Origin: Pseudoxanthomonas gei | GTDB taxonomy: Bacteria > Pseudomonadota > Gammaproteobacteria > Xanthomonadales > Xanthomonadaceae | DNA length: 64,000 bases | NCBI RefSeq assembly: GCF_010119615.1 | Contig: NZ_QOVG01000001.1 | Span: 62,001-126,000, forward strand | Direction: 5' to 3' | Shown: in pieces, positions 19,379-29,200 of the stretch | How the letters are laid out: each line of letters opens with the position of its first letter | Position numbering within the stretch: position 1 is the first letter of the stretch | Notes under the pieces: generated by a model | Told to the model about the DNA's origin: nothing | What the model saw: only the letters and a program-made list of their open reading frames with translations | Databases searched by the model: none | Program-made: the position numbers and the translations under genes

Positions 19379-20569
19379 TCAGCGGTTGACGGCCTCCGGC
19401 CTGGCGTCGGCCGTGGGCAACACCTTGTTGTTGATGACCACCTCGGCGTCGTTGCGCAGTTTCAGCAGGCCGCTGGTGGCGACCTGTTCACCCGGCTTCA
19501 GGCCGCCGGTCACCGCGATCAGGTCACCCCGAGTGGCGCCGGTCTTGACGAAGCGCTGGGTGACGACGAGCTTGTCGCCGGCCAGCGGCTTGCCCTGCAT
19601 GTCCTTCTCGCCCGCACCACGTTTCACTTTGGAGATCACGTAGACGGCGTTGCCGTAGGGATTGAAGCTGATGGCCGTCTGCGGCACCACGATCACCTTG
19701 CTGGCGCCGCCGGTATCGAAGCCGACGTGGGCGAAGGTGCCCGGACTCAATCTGTAATCCCGGTTGGGCACGGTGGCCTGCACCTTGAAGTTCCTGGTGT
19801 TGACGTCGACCTGTGGCTCCACCGCGGTGACCGTGCCCTCGAAGTCCTGGCCGGGCAGGGCATCGACGCTGGCGCGGATCCGGGTGCCCTTGGCCACCGC
19901 GCCCATCTGCTGCTCGGGCAGCGAGAAATCCAGGTAGATCGGATCCAGCGACTGCAGGCTGACTATCGGATCGCCGGGGTTCACGAACTGGCCCAGGTTG
20001 ACCTTGCGCAAGCCAAGCACACCGTCGAAGGGGGCGCGAATGGTCTTCTGGGCGATCAATGCGCGCTGCGCGTCGGCCTGCGCACGGGTGCTGGCGGCAT
20101 TGGTGGCCCGCTGTTCCACCTCGTCCTGCGACACCAGTTTGTCCTTGCCCAGTTGCCGCCAGCGCCTGCTCTGGACCTCGGCCAGGCGTGCCGAGGCATC
20201 CAGCGATTTGAGCACCGCCAGTTCATTGGCCGAATTGAGTTGAACCAGCACGGTTCCCGCCTTGACCGGCTGGCCGGCGTTGAACATGAGCTGCTTGACG
20301 ACTCCCGCCGACTCGGTGGTGACGTCGGTTCCATTGATCGCCACGAAAGTGCCCACCGACTCCTGCGCATCCGTCCATTCCTCCTGCCGGGCGGTATAGG
20401 CAGTGATGGCCGAGGCCGGCTGCGGCATGTTGTCGAAGAATTCGTTCATGCCCTTGCTCATGACCGCCTTCAGCCCGAACACGCCGCCAAAGATCAGCAG
20501 GGTGGCCAGCAGCATCCAGATCATGCGCTTGCGGAATGAAGCGGGTTTCCTTTTTGCCTTTTCGGTCAT
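19379..20569 (-). CDS. RND efflux periplasmic adaptor (MFP), system 1
   Basis: Membrane fusion protein bridging permease and outer-membrane channel, 396 aa from the ATG at 20569 (GAGGT about seven bases upstream). An N-terminal anchor helix (RMIWMLLATLLIFGGVFGL, not a lipobox) is followed by a short coiled-coil hairpin and the lipoyl/beta-barrel halves (AGQPVKAGTVLVQLNSANELA, TIRAPFDGVLGLRKVNLGQFV, SPGTFAHVGFDTG). It is the first gene of a two-gene operon with the permease. Confidence 0.93.
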   Translation of the reverse strand: MTEKAKRKPASFRKRMIWMLLATLLIFGGVFGLKAVMSKGMNEFFDNMPQPASAITAYTARQEEWTDAQESVGTFVAINGTDVTTESAGVVKQLMFNAGQPVKAGTVLVQLNSANELAVLKSLDASARLAEVQSRRWRQLGKDKLVSQDEVEQRATNAASTRAQADAQRALIAQKTIRAPFDGVLGLRKVNLGQFVNPGDPIVSLQSLDPIYLDFSLPEQQMGAVAKGTRIRASVDALPGQDFEGTVTAVEPQVDVNTRNFKVQATVPNRDYRLSPGTFAHVGFDTGGASKVIVVPQTAISFNPYGNAVYVISKVKRGAGEKDMQGKPLAGDKLVVTQRFVKTGATRGDLIAVTGGLKPGEQVATSGLLKLRNDAEVVINNKVLPTADARPEAVNR

Positions 20570-20893
20570 GGATGGACCTCGGATCAACGGGAATCTTGGC
20601 GCAAGGGCCGGAGCAAATGGACCGCCGGTTGCCCAGCCATGTGCAACCTCCTGGCCTCGTGGCTGGAGGAGAGTCTGGTCTGGTTTTTCCCGCGGCCTTG
20701 GCACTACAACGTGCCGGGGGGTCCGGAATCGACAGCGTGGCGCACTTGCCGACACGCGGCCCCGCGAGTTTGCGAGGGTAAGGTCCAGCCCGCGTAACGG
20801 TCATTACTACGCACAATCCTCGTCATTGCGGACAATCCAGGCAAAAAAAACCCCGGCCAAGCCGGGGTTTTCCTGTCCAGTCGCGCGCAGCGG
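20570..20893. other. Intergenic region between the two RND operons
   Basis: 324 bp without a credible gene. It should hold the minus-strand promoter of RND system 1 and the terminator of system 2. A palindrome GTAACGGTCATTAC (20794-20807, arms GTAA/TTAC) is a possible regulator site. No recognisable -35/-10 pair stands out. Confidence 0.5.
20843..20870 (-). terminator. Rho-independent terminator of RND operon 2
   Basis: Stem CCCCGGC (20851-20857) with GCCGGGG (20861-20867), a 3-nt loop, and eight A on its left side that become the U-run on the minus strand. It lies about 24 bp after the permease stop. Confidence 0.9.
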
Positions 20894-23800
20894 TCAGCGC
20901 GGCGCAGGCTGGCTCTTGTGCTCCAGGTATTCCCTGGAGGACTCATCCAGCTTGTCCCCCAGCATGCGTCGCACCACCACGAAGAACACCGGGATCAGCA
21001 GCAGGCCGATGAAGGTGGCGAACACCATGCCCCCGATCACGCTGGTGCCGATGGCATGGCGCGCGTTGGCGCCGGCGCCGGTGGAGATGGCCATCGGCAT
21101 CACGCCCATGATGAAGGCGAACGAGGTCATCAGGATCGGACGGAAACGCAGGCGGCAGGCTTCGATCACCGCCTCCCGCAGGGTCTTGCCCTCGCGACGC
21201 TGCTCCACCGCGAACTCGATGATCAGGATGGCGTTCTTGGCCGCCAGTCCGATCACCGTGGTCATGCCGATCTTGAAGTAGAGATCGTTGGGCAGGCCGC
21301 GCAGCATGGAGAAGCTGAGCGTGCCCAGCAGGCCCACCGGCACCACCATCAACACCGCCAACGGGATGGACCAGCTTTCATACAGGGCCGCCAGGCACAG
21401 GAATACCACCACGATCGACAGCACCAGCAGGAGCGTGGCCGTGTTGCCTGCCAGGATCTCCTGGTAGGACATGCCCGCCCAGTCGTAGCCGAACCCCGGG
21501 GGCAGGTCGTTGGTGACGATGTTTTCCATCGTGGTCATGGCTTCGCCGGAGCTGCGTCCCGCGGCCTGCGAGCCCACCACGTTGACGGCCGCATAGCCGT
21601 TGTAGCGGGTCAACGAAGGCGGGTTGGTGACCCACTCGCTGCTGACTACGTTGCTCAGCGGGATCATGCCGTTGTCGGTAGACGAGGTGCCGGCCGCCGC
21701 CAGGTTGCTGGGGGTGTAGAACCGCGACAGCGATTCGGGGCCCATGCGATACGCCGCGTCGGCCTGCATGCTGACCCGCTTGATGCGGCCTTCATAGAAG
21801 AAGTCGTTGACGTACACCGGCGCCAGCATCAGCTGGATGGCGCTGTAGATGTCGTTCACCGACATGCCCATGGCCTGGGCCTGAACCCGGTCGACGTGCA
21901 GCTGCAGTTGCGGTGCGTTTTCCAGGCCGTTGGGACGCACCCCCATCAGCGCGGGATTCTGCGCGGCCGCCCCCAGCAACTGGTTGCGGGCCTGGGTCAG
22001 GGCCTCACGACCCGCGCCCGAACGGTCCTGCAGCCACATGTCGAAGCCGCCGAACTGGCCCAGCCCCTGCACCGTGGGCAGGTTGACAACGAAGATCTGC
22101 GCTTCCTTGATGCCGAAGAAGGCGCCATTGGCGTTCTGGATGAACTCGGTCACCGCCACGTCGCGTTCTTCCCAGGGTTTCAGCCTGATGAAGCCCATGC
22201 CGACGTTCTCGCCGGCACCGACGAAGCTGAAGCCGGCGATCTGCAGCAGGCCTTCGAACCCGGGCATCTTTTCAAGCTGGCCGCGCATTTGCGTGAACAC
22301 CTTGTTGGTGCGCTGGATGGTGGCGCCGGGTGGCAGCTGCACGATCGCCAGTGCATAGCCCTGGTCTTCCTCGGGCAGGAAGCTGCCCGGAATGCGGGTG
22401 AACAGGAAGCCGGTCAGGATGGCCAGCACCGCGAACAGGATCATCCATCGCGGCGCATGCTTGACCGCGCCGGTGATGTGGCCCACGTAGGTGCGCTGGA
22501 CCTTGTCGTAGTACTTGTTGAAGAACCGGAAGAAGCGGTTCGGCTGCTTGTCGTGGTGCTCGGATTTCAGCATGGTCACGCACAGTGCCGGGGTGAAACC
22601 CAGCGCCAGGAATGCCGAGAACCCCATGGCAATGGCGATGGTCAGTGCGAACTGCTTGTAGATCTCGCCTGAAGCGCCGCCCTGCATGGCGCTGGGAATG
22701 AACACCGCCGCCAGCACCACGGTAATGGCGATCACCGCGCCGGTGATCTGATCCATCGCCTTGCGGGTAGCTTCGCGTGCGGGAAGCTTCTCCTCGGACA
22801 TGATGCGTTCCACGTTCTCGATCACCACGATGGCGTCATCGACCACGATGCCGATCGCCAGGACCATGGCGAACAGGGTCAGCTGGTTGATGGTGAAGCC
22901 GATCAGGCTCATGCCCAGGAACGTGCCGAGCAGCGCGACCGGGATGACCAGGGTGGGGATCAGCGTGGCGCGCAGGTTCTGCAGGAACACCAGCATCACC
23001 AGGAACACCAGCACCATCGCCTCGATCAGCGTCTTGATCACTTCCTGGATGGAAATCTTGACGAAGGTGGTGCTGTCGTAAGGCGAGAACCATTCCACGC
23101 CCGGGGGGAAGCTCGGCGCCAGCTCGTCCATCTTGGCGCGTACGGCCTTGGCCACGTTCAGTGCATTGGCGCCGGGCAGAAGCTGGATGGCGAACGCGCC
23201 GGTCGGCGCACCGTTGTACTGGGTGTCCACGCCGTAGTTCTGCGCACCGAATTCAACCCGTGCGACGTCTTTCAGGCGCACGGTCGAACCATTGCTGTCC
23301 GCACGCAGGATGATCTCCTCGAACTGCTGCGGCGAGCTGAAGCGGCCTTCAGCCGATACCGTGGCGGTGAAGGCCTGGCCGTCAGGGGAGGGCGAAGCAC
23401 CCACCGAGCCGGCGGCGAACTGCACGTTCTGGCTGCGTACCGCGGTCAGCACCTGGCTGGCGGACAGGCCATAGCCCTGCAACTTGTCGGGGTTGAGCCA
23501 GATCTTCATCGCGTATTCGGCGCCGAACTGCTGGGTGCTGCCCACGCCCGGAATACGCGAGATCTGCTCCAGCACGCGCGAGCCGATGATGTCGTTCAGG
23601 CGATTGCGGTCGATGCTGGCGCTGGTCGAGCGCAGGCCCACCACCATCAGGAAGCCGGCGTTGGCTTTGGCCACGACCACGCCCTGCTGGGTCACTTCGG
23701 TGGGCAGGCGCGGGGTGGCCAGGGCTACCTTGTTCTGCACCTGCACCTGGGCGATGTCGGCATCGGTGCCGGTCTCGAAGGTCAGGGTCACGCTGACGCT

Positions 23801-24058
23801 GCCGCTGGAGCTGGACGAGGAGGTGAAATAGAGCAGGTGGTCGATGCCGGTGAGTTGCTGCTCGATCACCTGGGTGACCGACTTTTCAGCGGTATCGGCA
23901 CTGGCACCGGGATAGGTGGCGTTGACGGTGACCTGGGGTGGAGCGATGGACGGATACGACTCGACGCCGAGCCCCAGGATCGCGATCACGCCGGAAAGCG
24001 AGATCAGGATCGCCACTACCCACGCGAAGATGGGATGGTCGATGAAAAACTTGGACAT
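20894..24058 (-). CDS. RND multidrug efflux permease, AcrB/MexB-type, system 2
   Basis: Inner-membrane trimeric drug/proton antiporter, 1054 aa. The start MSKFFIDHPIFAWVVAILISLSG and the EQQLTGIDHLLYFTSSSSSSG pore-domain motif are AcrB/MexB-like. TM4 carries AIGIVVDDAIVVIENVERIMSEE with the relay Asp pair, and the second half shows GLAAKNAILIIEFA. It follows an AcrA-type adaptor by 15 bp and a TetR gene further upstream, so regulator-adaptor-permease form one unit. No outer-membrane factor follows; a terminator does. Confidence 0.96.
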   Translation of the reverse strand: MSKFFIDHPIFAWVVAILISLSGVIAILGLGVESYPSIAPPQVTVNATYPGASADTAEKSVTQVIEQQLTGIDHLLYFTSSSSSSGSVSVTLTFETGTDADIAQVQVQNKVALATPRLPTEVTQQGVVVAKANAGFLMVVGLRSTSASIDRNRLNDIIGSRVLEQISRIPGVGSTQQFGAEYAMKIWLNPDKLQGYGLSASQVLTAVRSQNVQFAAGSVGASPSPDGQAFTATVSAEGRFSSPQQFEEIILRADSNGSTVRLKDVARVEFGAQNYGVDTQYNGAPTGAFAIQLLPGANALNVAKAVRAKMDELAPSFPPGVEWFSPYDSTTFVKISIQEVIKTLIEAMVLVFLVMLVFLQNLRATLIPTLVIPVALLGTFLGMSLIGFTINQLTLFAMVLAIGIVVDDAIVVIENVERIMSEEKLPAREATRKAMDQITGAVIAITVVLAAVFIPSAMQGGASGEIYKQFALTIAIAMGFSAFLALGFTPALCVTMLKSEHHDKQPNRFFRFFNKYYDKVQRTYVGHITGAVKHAPRWMILFAVLAILTGFLFTRIPGSFLPEEDQGYALAIVQLPPGATIQRTNKVFTQMRGQLEKMPGFEGLLQIAGFSFVGAGENVGMGFIRLKPWEERDVAVTEFIQNANGAFFGIKEAQIFVVNLPTVQGLGQFGGFDMWLQDRSGAGREALTQARNQLLGAAAQNPALMGVRPNGLENAPQLQLHVDRVQAQAMGMSVNDIYSAIQLMLAPVYVNDFFYEGRIKRVSMQADAAYRMGPESLSRFYTPSNLAAAGTSSTDNGMIPLSNVVSSEWVTNPPSLTRYNGYAAVNVVGSQAAGRSSGEAMTTMENIVTNDLPPGFGYDWAGMSYQEILAGNTATLLLVLSIVVVFLCLAALYESWSIPLAVLMVVPVGLLGTLSFSMLRGLPNDLYFKIGMTTVIGLAAKNAILIIEFAVEQRREGKTLREAVIEACRLRFRPILMTSFAFIMGVMPMAISTGAGANARHAIGTSVIGGMVFATFIGLLLIPVFFVVVRRMLGDKLDESSREYLEHKSQPAPR

Positions 24059-24073
24059 TGTCTGGCGCCTCTA

Positions 24074-25342
24074 TCAGTTCTGCTGCGCGCCGGGCTGTTC
24101 GCCCTGCGGCTTGGCGGCAGGCGCCGGGTTGGTTTTGGTGCCGGCTTCAGTGCCGGTTGCAGGCGCAGGAGCAGCGGCTGGTTTGGCGGCTGCGCCCGGT
24201 GCGCCCGGCTGGGCCGCATTGGCAACCCAGGGCACGGCCTTGGCCGGCGCGCCTTCCTTGACCTTCTGCAGGCCGGCCACGATCACCTGGTCGCCACTGG
24301 CCAGCCCCGAGGTCACCAGCCACTTGCCGTCACGCGCACTGGCAGTGTCCACGTTCTTGCGCGCCACCATCCCGTCCTTGCCAACGGTCATGACGTAGGC
24401 GCCCACGGTGTCGCGCTGCACGGCGTCCTGCGGAATCAGGAAGACGTTGTTCTGTTCGCCCAGGGTCGCCTGCAGGGTCACGAAACTGCCCGGCAACAGC
24501 GTGTTGCCTGGATTCGGCAGCTTTGCCCGCAGGGAAACGGCGCCGGTCTGCGGATCCACCACCACGCCCGAGAAATCCAGCGTGCCGGGTTCGCCGTACA
24601 CGGTGCCGTCGCCCAGCAGCACCTGCACGCTGGCCTGGCCGTCGCCCTGCAACGCCACCCCGCCATTGCCCTGCGCCTTGCGCAGGGCTTCGAGCTCGGC
24701 CACGCTCATCGAGAAGTTCACGTACAGCGGGTCGAGCTGGTCCACGGTGGTCAACAGGGTCACATCGCCCTGGCCAACCAGCGCACCTTCGGTGACCTGC
24801 TGCTTGCCGGCACGGCCCGAGATGGGCGCGCGCACGCTGGCGTAGTCCAGGTTGATACGCGAGCTGGTCACGCCGGCCTTGGCCTGCTGCACGGCGGCGG
24901 CGGCGCTGCGCTCGGCGGCCTCGGCATTGTCCAGGTCCGAGCGGGACACGTACTTCTGTGCGATCAGCTGGCGGGCACGCTGGGCGGCCACGTGCGCATT
25001 GGCATAACTGGCCTGGGCCGAAGCCAGCTGCGCCTGGCTGGCACTCAGCGAGGCCTGCAGCGGGGCCGGGTCGATCAGGAACAGCACCTGGCCCTCCTTC
25101 ACGTCGCTGCCTTCCTGGTACACGCGCTTGGTGAGCACGCCGGGCACGCGCGCGCGGACGTCCGCACTGCGGAAGGGGGCCAGCCGGCCCACCAGGTCAC
25201 GCTGCAGGGGCACGGTCTGCGGCGTGGCGCTGATTACGCCCACCTCGGGCGGCGGCGGTGCGGCCTGCTCCTCTTTCTTGCAGGCGGCCAGCACCAGCAA
25301 CAGGGCGGCGCCAAGGGCGAACGGGCGAAGGGTCGGGTTCAT
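24074..25342 (-). CDS. RND efflux periplasmic adaptor, AcrA-type lipoprotein, system 2
   Basis: Periplasmic adaptor (422 aa) for the AcrB-type pump. The N terminus is a lipoprotein signal with lipobox LAAC (Cys21). Typical AcrA segments follow: APFRSADVRARVPGVLTKR, the long alpha-hairpin rich in Ala/Gln, and YASVRAPISGRAGKQQVTEGALV. The C terminus is a Pro/Ala-rich tail. The ATG at 25342 was chosen because it begins the lipoprotein signal. It is 50 bp downstream of tetR. Confidence 0.94.
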   Translation of the reverse strand: MNPTLRPFALGAALLLVLAACKKEEQAAPPPPEVGVISATPQTVPLQRDLVGRLAPFRSADVRARVPGVLTKRVYQEGSDVKEGQVLFLIDPAPLQASLSASQAQLASAQASYANAHVAAQRARQLIAQKYVSRSDLDNAEAAERSAAAAVQQAKAGVTSSRINLDYASVRAPISGRAGKQQVTEGALVGQGDVTLLTTVDQLDPLYVNFSMSVAELEALRKAQGNGGVALQGDGQASVQVLLGDGTVYGEPGTLDFSGVVVDPQTGAVSLRAKLPNPGNTLLPGSFVTLQATLGEQNNVFLIPQDAVQRDTVGAYVMTVGKDGMVARKNVDTASARDGKWLVTSGLASGDQVIVAGLQKVKEGAPAKAVPWVANAAQPGAPGAAAKPAAAPAPATGTEAGTKTNPAPAAKPQGEQPGAQQN

Positions 25343-25392
25343 GGGGTGGAGCTCCAGGTGGGGGCTTGGAAATGGAATGGGGTACAAGCGGG

Positions 25393-26019
25393 TTATGCGT
25401 GGCCGCTGGCGGCCAGCGGCTGGAATGAATGCAGGAAAGCATCGACGGCGTATTCGGCCCAACGCCGTCGCAACGCATCGGTATCACGATGCGGAAAGGC
25501 GAATCGCTGCCGCTCGAAATCCAGTCCCACGATCATGCCCAGCAACAGCTCGGCTGCCCAGGAGGCGTCGTCAAGCCGCAGCTGGCCCCGGCGCATGGCC
25601 AGGGCCAGCCACCCGGCAAGGCGTTGTTGCAGGGTGTCGCAGCCGTCGCGGTAAAGCGTGCGGGCCTCTTCCGGGAACTGCGCAGCCTCTGCACTGAGCA
25701 ACTGGCAGGTAGTGACCACGTGCGGATCGGACAGGCGTTGCAGGTGTTCCACCGCGAAGGCCAGCAGGACCGTGCGGATGTCACCCTGGCCGTCATCGAG
25801 CTGCGCCGTGGCCATGTCCAGGTGTTCCTGCATGACGCTGCGCATCAGCTCCTGCTTGCTGCCGAAATGCGAGTACAGGGTCTGCTTGGAACAGCCTGCA
25901 CGGGCAGCGACCGCATCCATGCTGATCCGGAACCCCTGTTCTGCCATCAGCTCGCGCACTGCTTCATGCACGCGCAAGCGTCGCTGAAGGGCGGGAGAGG
26001 GAGTAGGGGCGGGCTGCAT
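25393..26019 (-). CDS. TetR/AcrR family transcriptional regulator
   Basis: Probable local repressor of RND system 2, 208 aa. Helix-turn-helix: AVRELMAEQGFRISMDAVAARAGCSKQTLYSHFGSKQEL (about residues 18-60). The C-terminal half resembles the AefR-like TetR_C domain. It is the first gene of the tetR-adaptor-permease operon, and a small inverted repeat just upstream could be its own operator. The inducing compound is not predictable. Confidence 0.93.
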   Translation of the reverse strand: MQPAPTPSPALQRRLRVHEAVRELMAEQGFRISMDAVAARAGCSKQTLYSHFGSKQELMRSVMQEHLDMATAQLDDGQGDIRTVLLAFAVEHLQRLSDPHVVTTCQLLSAEAAQFPEEARTLYRDGCDTLQQRLAGWLALAMRRGQLRLDDASWAAELLLGMIVGLDFERQRFAFPHRDTDALRRRWAEYAVDAFLHSFQPLAASGHA

Positions 26020-26025
26020 CGGTCG

Positions 26026-26044
26026 GTACTATACCGTCCAGTAC
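26026..26044 (-). promoter_or_regulatory. Candidate TetR operator and -10 box
   Basis: GTACT (26026-26030) and AGTAC (26040-26044) form 5-bp arms around 9 nt, starting seven bases upstream of the tetR ATG. On the minus strand it contains TATAGT, a fair -10 box. A repressor bound here would block the operon. Inference from position and symmetry only. Confidence 0.4.
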
Positions 26045-26287
26045 ACAATTTGAACAGCATTTTTGTCCAATGGAAATCGCCTGATACGCGAGATCGCGTG
26101 CGCGCCACCGCCTTGACTGCGCCGTGCTTCCGTGCACCGCACGGCATTTCACTGCGTGATATTCCACTACCAGTCCCGCACTGATCGTTGCATGAAGATG
26201 CGCGCTGTTTTGCGGCCGCGCAACAAGGTTGTTGTGACGGTCGAGGCTACAATTGCGTACTGCCAACAAAACAGAGCCATGTACTGC

Positions 26288-29200
26288 ATGAACGCTGTTC
26301 GAAAACCAAAGAAGAACGCCGCAAAGTCCCCGTCCAAGACAGTCGTCGGTAAGACGGTCTTGAACAAGGAAGCAACCGCGACCACGAAGAAAGTGCCGGC
26401 AAAGAGCACGCTTGCGAAGAGCGGGGCCGCGAAGATCGCACCGGACAAGGCCGTGGCGGGCTTCTCGCTGGAACCTATCTTCACTGCCATCCGCAAGCGC
26501 GCGTCCGGCGCCCGCCAGGCCGAGGCCACGAGCTTCGCCGAGGCCTTCTACAAGCGCATGGAAGATGACGAATACCCGCACCACAGCCCCGACGCGTGGG
26601 CGGCGCTGGCCTGCGACATGCTGGAATTCGCACGCGTGCGCAAGCCCGGTACCGCCAACGTCCGCGTGTTCAATGCATCCAGCAAGATCCATGGCTGGGA
26701 TTCTCCGCACACCGTGTTGCAGATAGCCAACGACGACATGCCGTTCCTGGTCGATTCGGTGAGCATGGCCCTGGCCGAGGCCGGGATCGGCGTGCACGTG
26801 CTGGGTCACCCGTTGCTGCGTTTCACGCGCGACAAGGCCGGCAAGCTGACTGCAGTAGGCGAAGGCAAGCCGGAATCGCTGATGTTGCTGGAGATCGACC
26901 GCCAGCCCGCCGAGCAGATGCCGGTGATCGAAGCGCGCATACGCAAGGTGCTGGGGGAAGTGCGTTCCATAGTCCAGGACTGGAGCGCGATGCGCGGGAA
27001 GATGCTGGCGCTGGCCGACGAACTGGCCACCCGGCGCATGCCGGTCGGCGATGCCGGCCGCCGCGAGGCGCAGGAATTCCTGCGCTGGGCCGCGGGCGAT
27101 CACTTCACCTTCTTCGGCTATCGCGAATACCGCATCGAACAGAAGGGCGGCGAAGACCTGCTGGTTGCGGACGAAGGCGGCCTTGGTCTGTTGCGGGGCA
27201 AGCAGCAGTCCACCACGCGCAACGTCAAGTCGCTGGCTGCCCACTACATCCCGCAGTCCGGTTCGGTCGACACCCTGATCCTGACCAAGACCAATGCCCG
27301 TTCCAGCGTCCACCGCCCGGGCAACATGGATTACATCGGCGTGCTGGAGTTCGATGCCAAGGGCAATCCGGTAGCCGAACAGCGTTTCATCGGCCTGTAC
27401 ACGTCGAGTGCCTACAACCGCCGTCCCTGGGAAATCCCCGTGGTGCGCGAGCGCCACCAGCACGTCATGCGGCAGTCGGGATTGTCCCCTGACAGCCACA
27501 GCGGCAAGGCGCTGCGCCATATCCTGGAAACATTGCCGCGCGAAGAGCTGTTCCAGTCCAACGAGGACGAACTCAGCCGCACCAGCCTGGGCATCCTCGG
27601 GTTGCAGGAGCGCGTGCGCAGCAAGCTGTTCCTGCGTCGCGACCGCTATGGCCGCTTCTTCTCGGCGCTGGTCTACATCCCCCGCGAACGCTTCAACACC
27701 GACGTGCGCCTGCGCATCGAAGCCCTGTTGAAGGAAGCACTGCACGGCGAGTTCGTCGATACCAACGTCCAGCTGGGAGAATCGCCGCTGGCGCAGTTGC
27801 ACGTGGTCGTGCGGCCCCGCGCCGGCGAGCAGGTCGACGTGGACACCAGCGAACTGGAAGCACGCCTGGCCCACCTGCTGCGCAACTGGCAGGACGACCT
27901 TCGTGAAGCGCTGATCACCCGGCATGGCGAAGCCAGGGGGCTCAAGCTCTCGGGCATGTACGCACGCGCACTGCCTGCCGGTTACATCGAAACCGTATCG
28001 CCGGAGATCGCAGCGAGCGACGTCGAGCATCTGGCCGAGCTGAAAGGCCCTGACGACCTGCGCCTCAGCCTGCACCTGTCCCGTCGCCAGCGTGAAGGCG
28101 AGGGCAGGCTGCGTCTCAACCTGTACCGGCAGAACAAGGACCTGCCGCTTTCCGACGCTTTGCCGCTGATGGAAAACATGGGCTTGCGCGTCATCTCGGA
28201 GCATCCGTTCCGGCTGGACGTGGGCGACAGCCCGGCCTACATCCAGGAGTTCGAAGTCGAGTCGACCTTCGGGGAGATCGATATTGAAGCCCGCAGCCGT
28301 GCCTTCGAGGAGGCCTTCGCCCGCATCTGGCGTGGCGATGCCGAGAACGACGGCTTCAACCGCCTGGTGCTGGGCGCCGGCCTGGAGTGGCGCCAGGTGG
28401 CATTGCTGCGCGGGTACTGCAAGTACCTGCTGCAGACCGGCGTGCCGTTCTCGCAGAGCTATGTCGAGGAAACCCTCAATCGCTACCCGCTGCTCGCCCG
28501 CCTGCTGGTCGAGCTGTTCGAGGCCCGGTTCGATCCCTGTACCGGCAAGGAGAGCAAGGCCGAGATCAAGCAGGGCCAGGAGCGCTTCTCGCAGCAGTTG
28601 CGTGCATTGGCCGGTGCCGACGAGGCCACGCTGAAGTCGCTGCAGTACGTGATCGACACGCGGGGCGACGCGCGCGACCGCCAGGTCGAGGCTACCCACA
28701 AGACCCTGCTCAAGCTGATGGATCGCGTGTCCAGCCTGGACGAGGACCGCATCCTGCGCAGCTTCATGGGCGTTATCGAAGCGACCCTGCGCACCAGCTA
28801 TTACCAGAAGGGTGCCGACGGGTTACACACCCACACCATCAGCTTCAAGCTGGACTCGGCCAACGTGCCGGACCTGCCCAAGCCGCGCCCGTATCGCGAG
28901 ATCTTCGTCTACGGTCCGCGCGTTGAAGGCGTGCACCTGCGCTTCGGCCCGGTCGCACGCGGCGGCCTGCGCTGGTCCGACCGGCGCGAGGATTTCCGTA
29001 CCGAAGTGCTGGGCCTGGTCAAGGCGCAGATGGTGAAGAACACGGTGATCGTTCCGGTCGGTGCCAAGGGTGGTTTCTTCGTCAAGCAGCCACCGGCAGG
29101 CGGCGACCGCGACGCGGTGCTGGCCGAGGGCATCGCCTGCTACAAGATGTTCATCCAGGGCCTGCTGGACATCACCGACAACATCGTCGGCAACAAGATC

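Noticed and set aside
16185-19643. 1152-codon open frame opposite the RND permease
   Set aside because: Composition is dominated by His, Gln, Asp and Gly with no recognisable domain; it is the complement of a long GC-rich gene.
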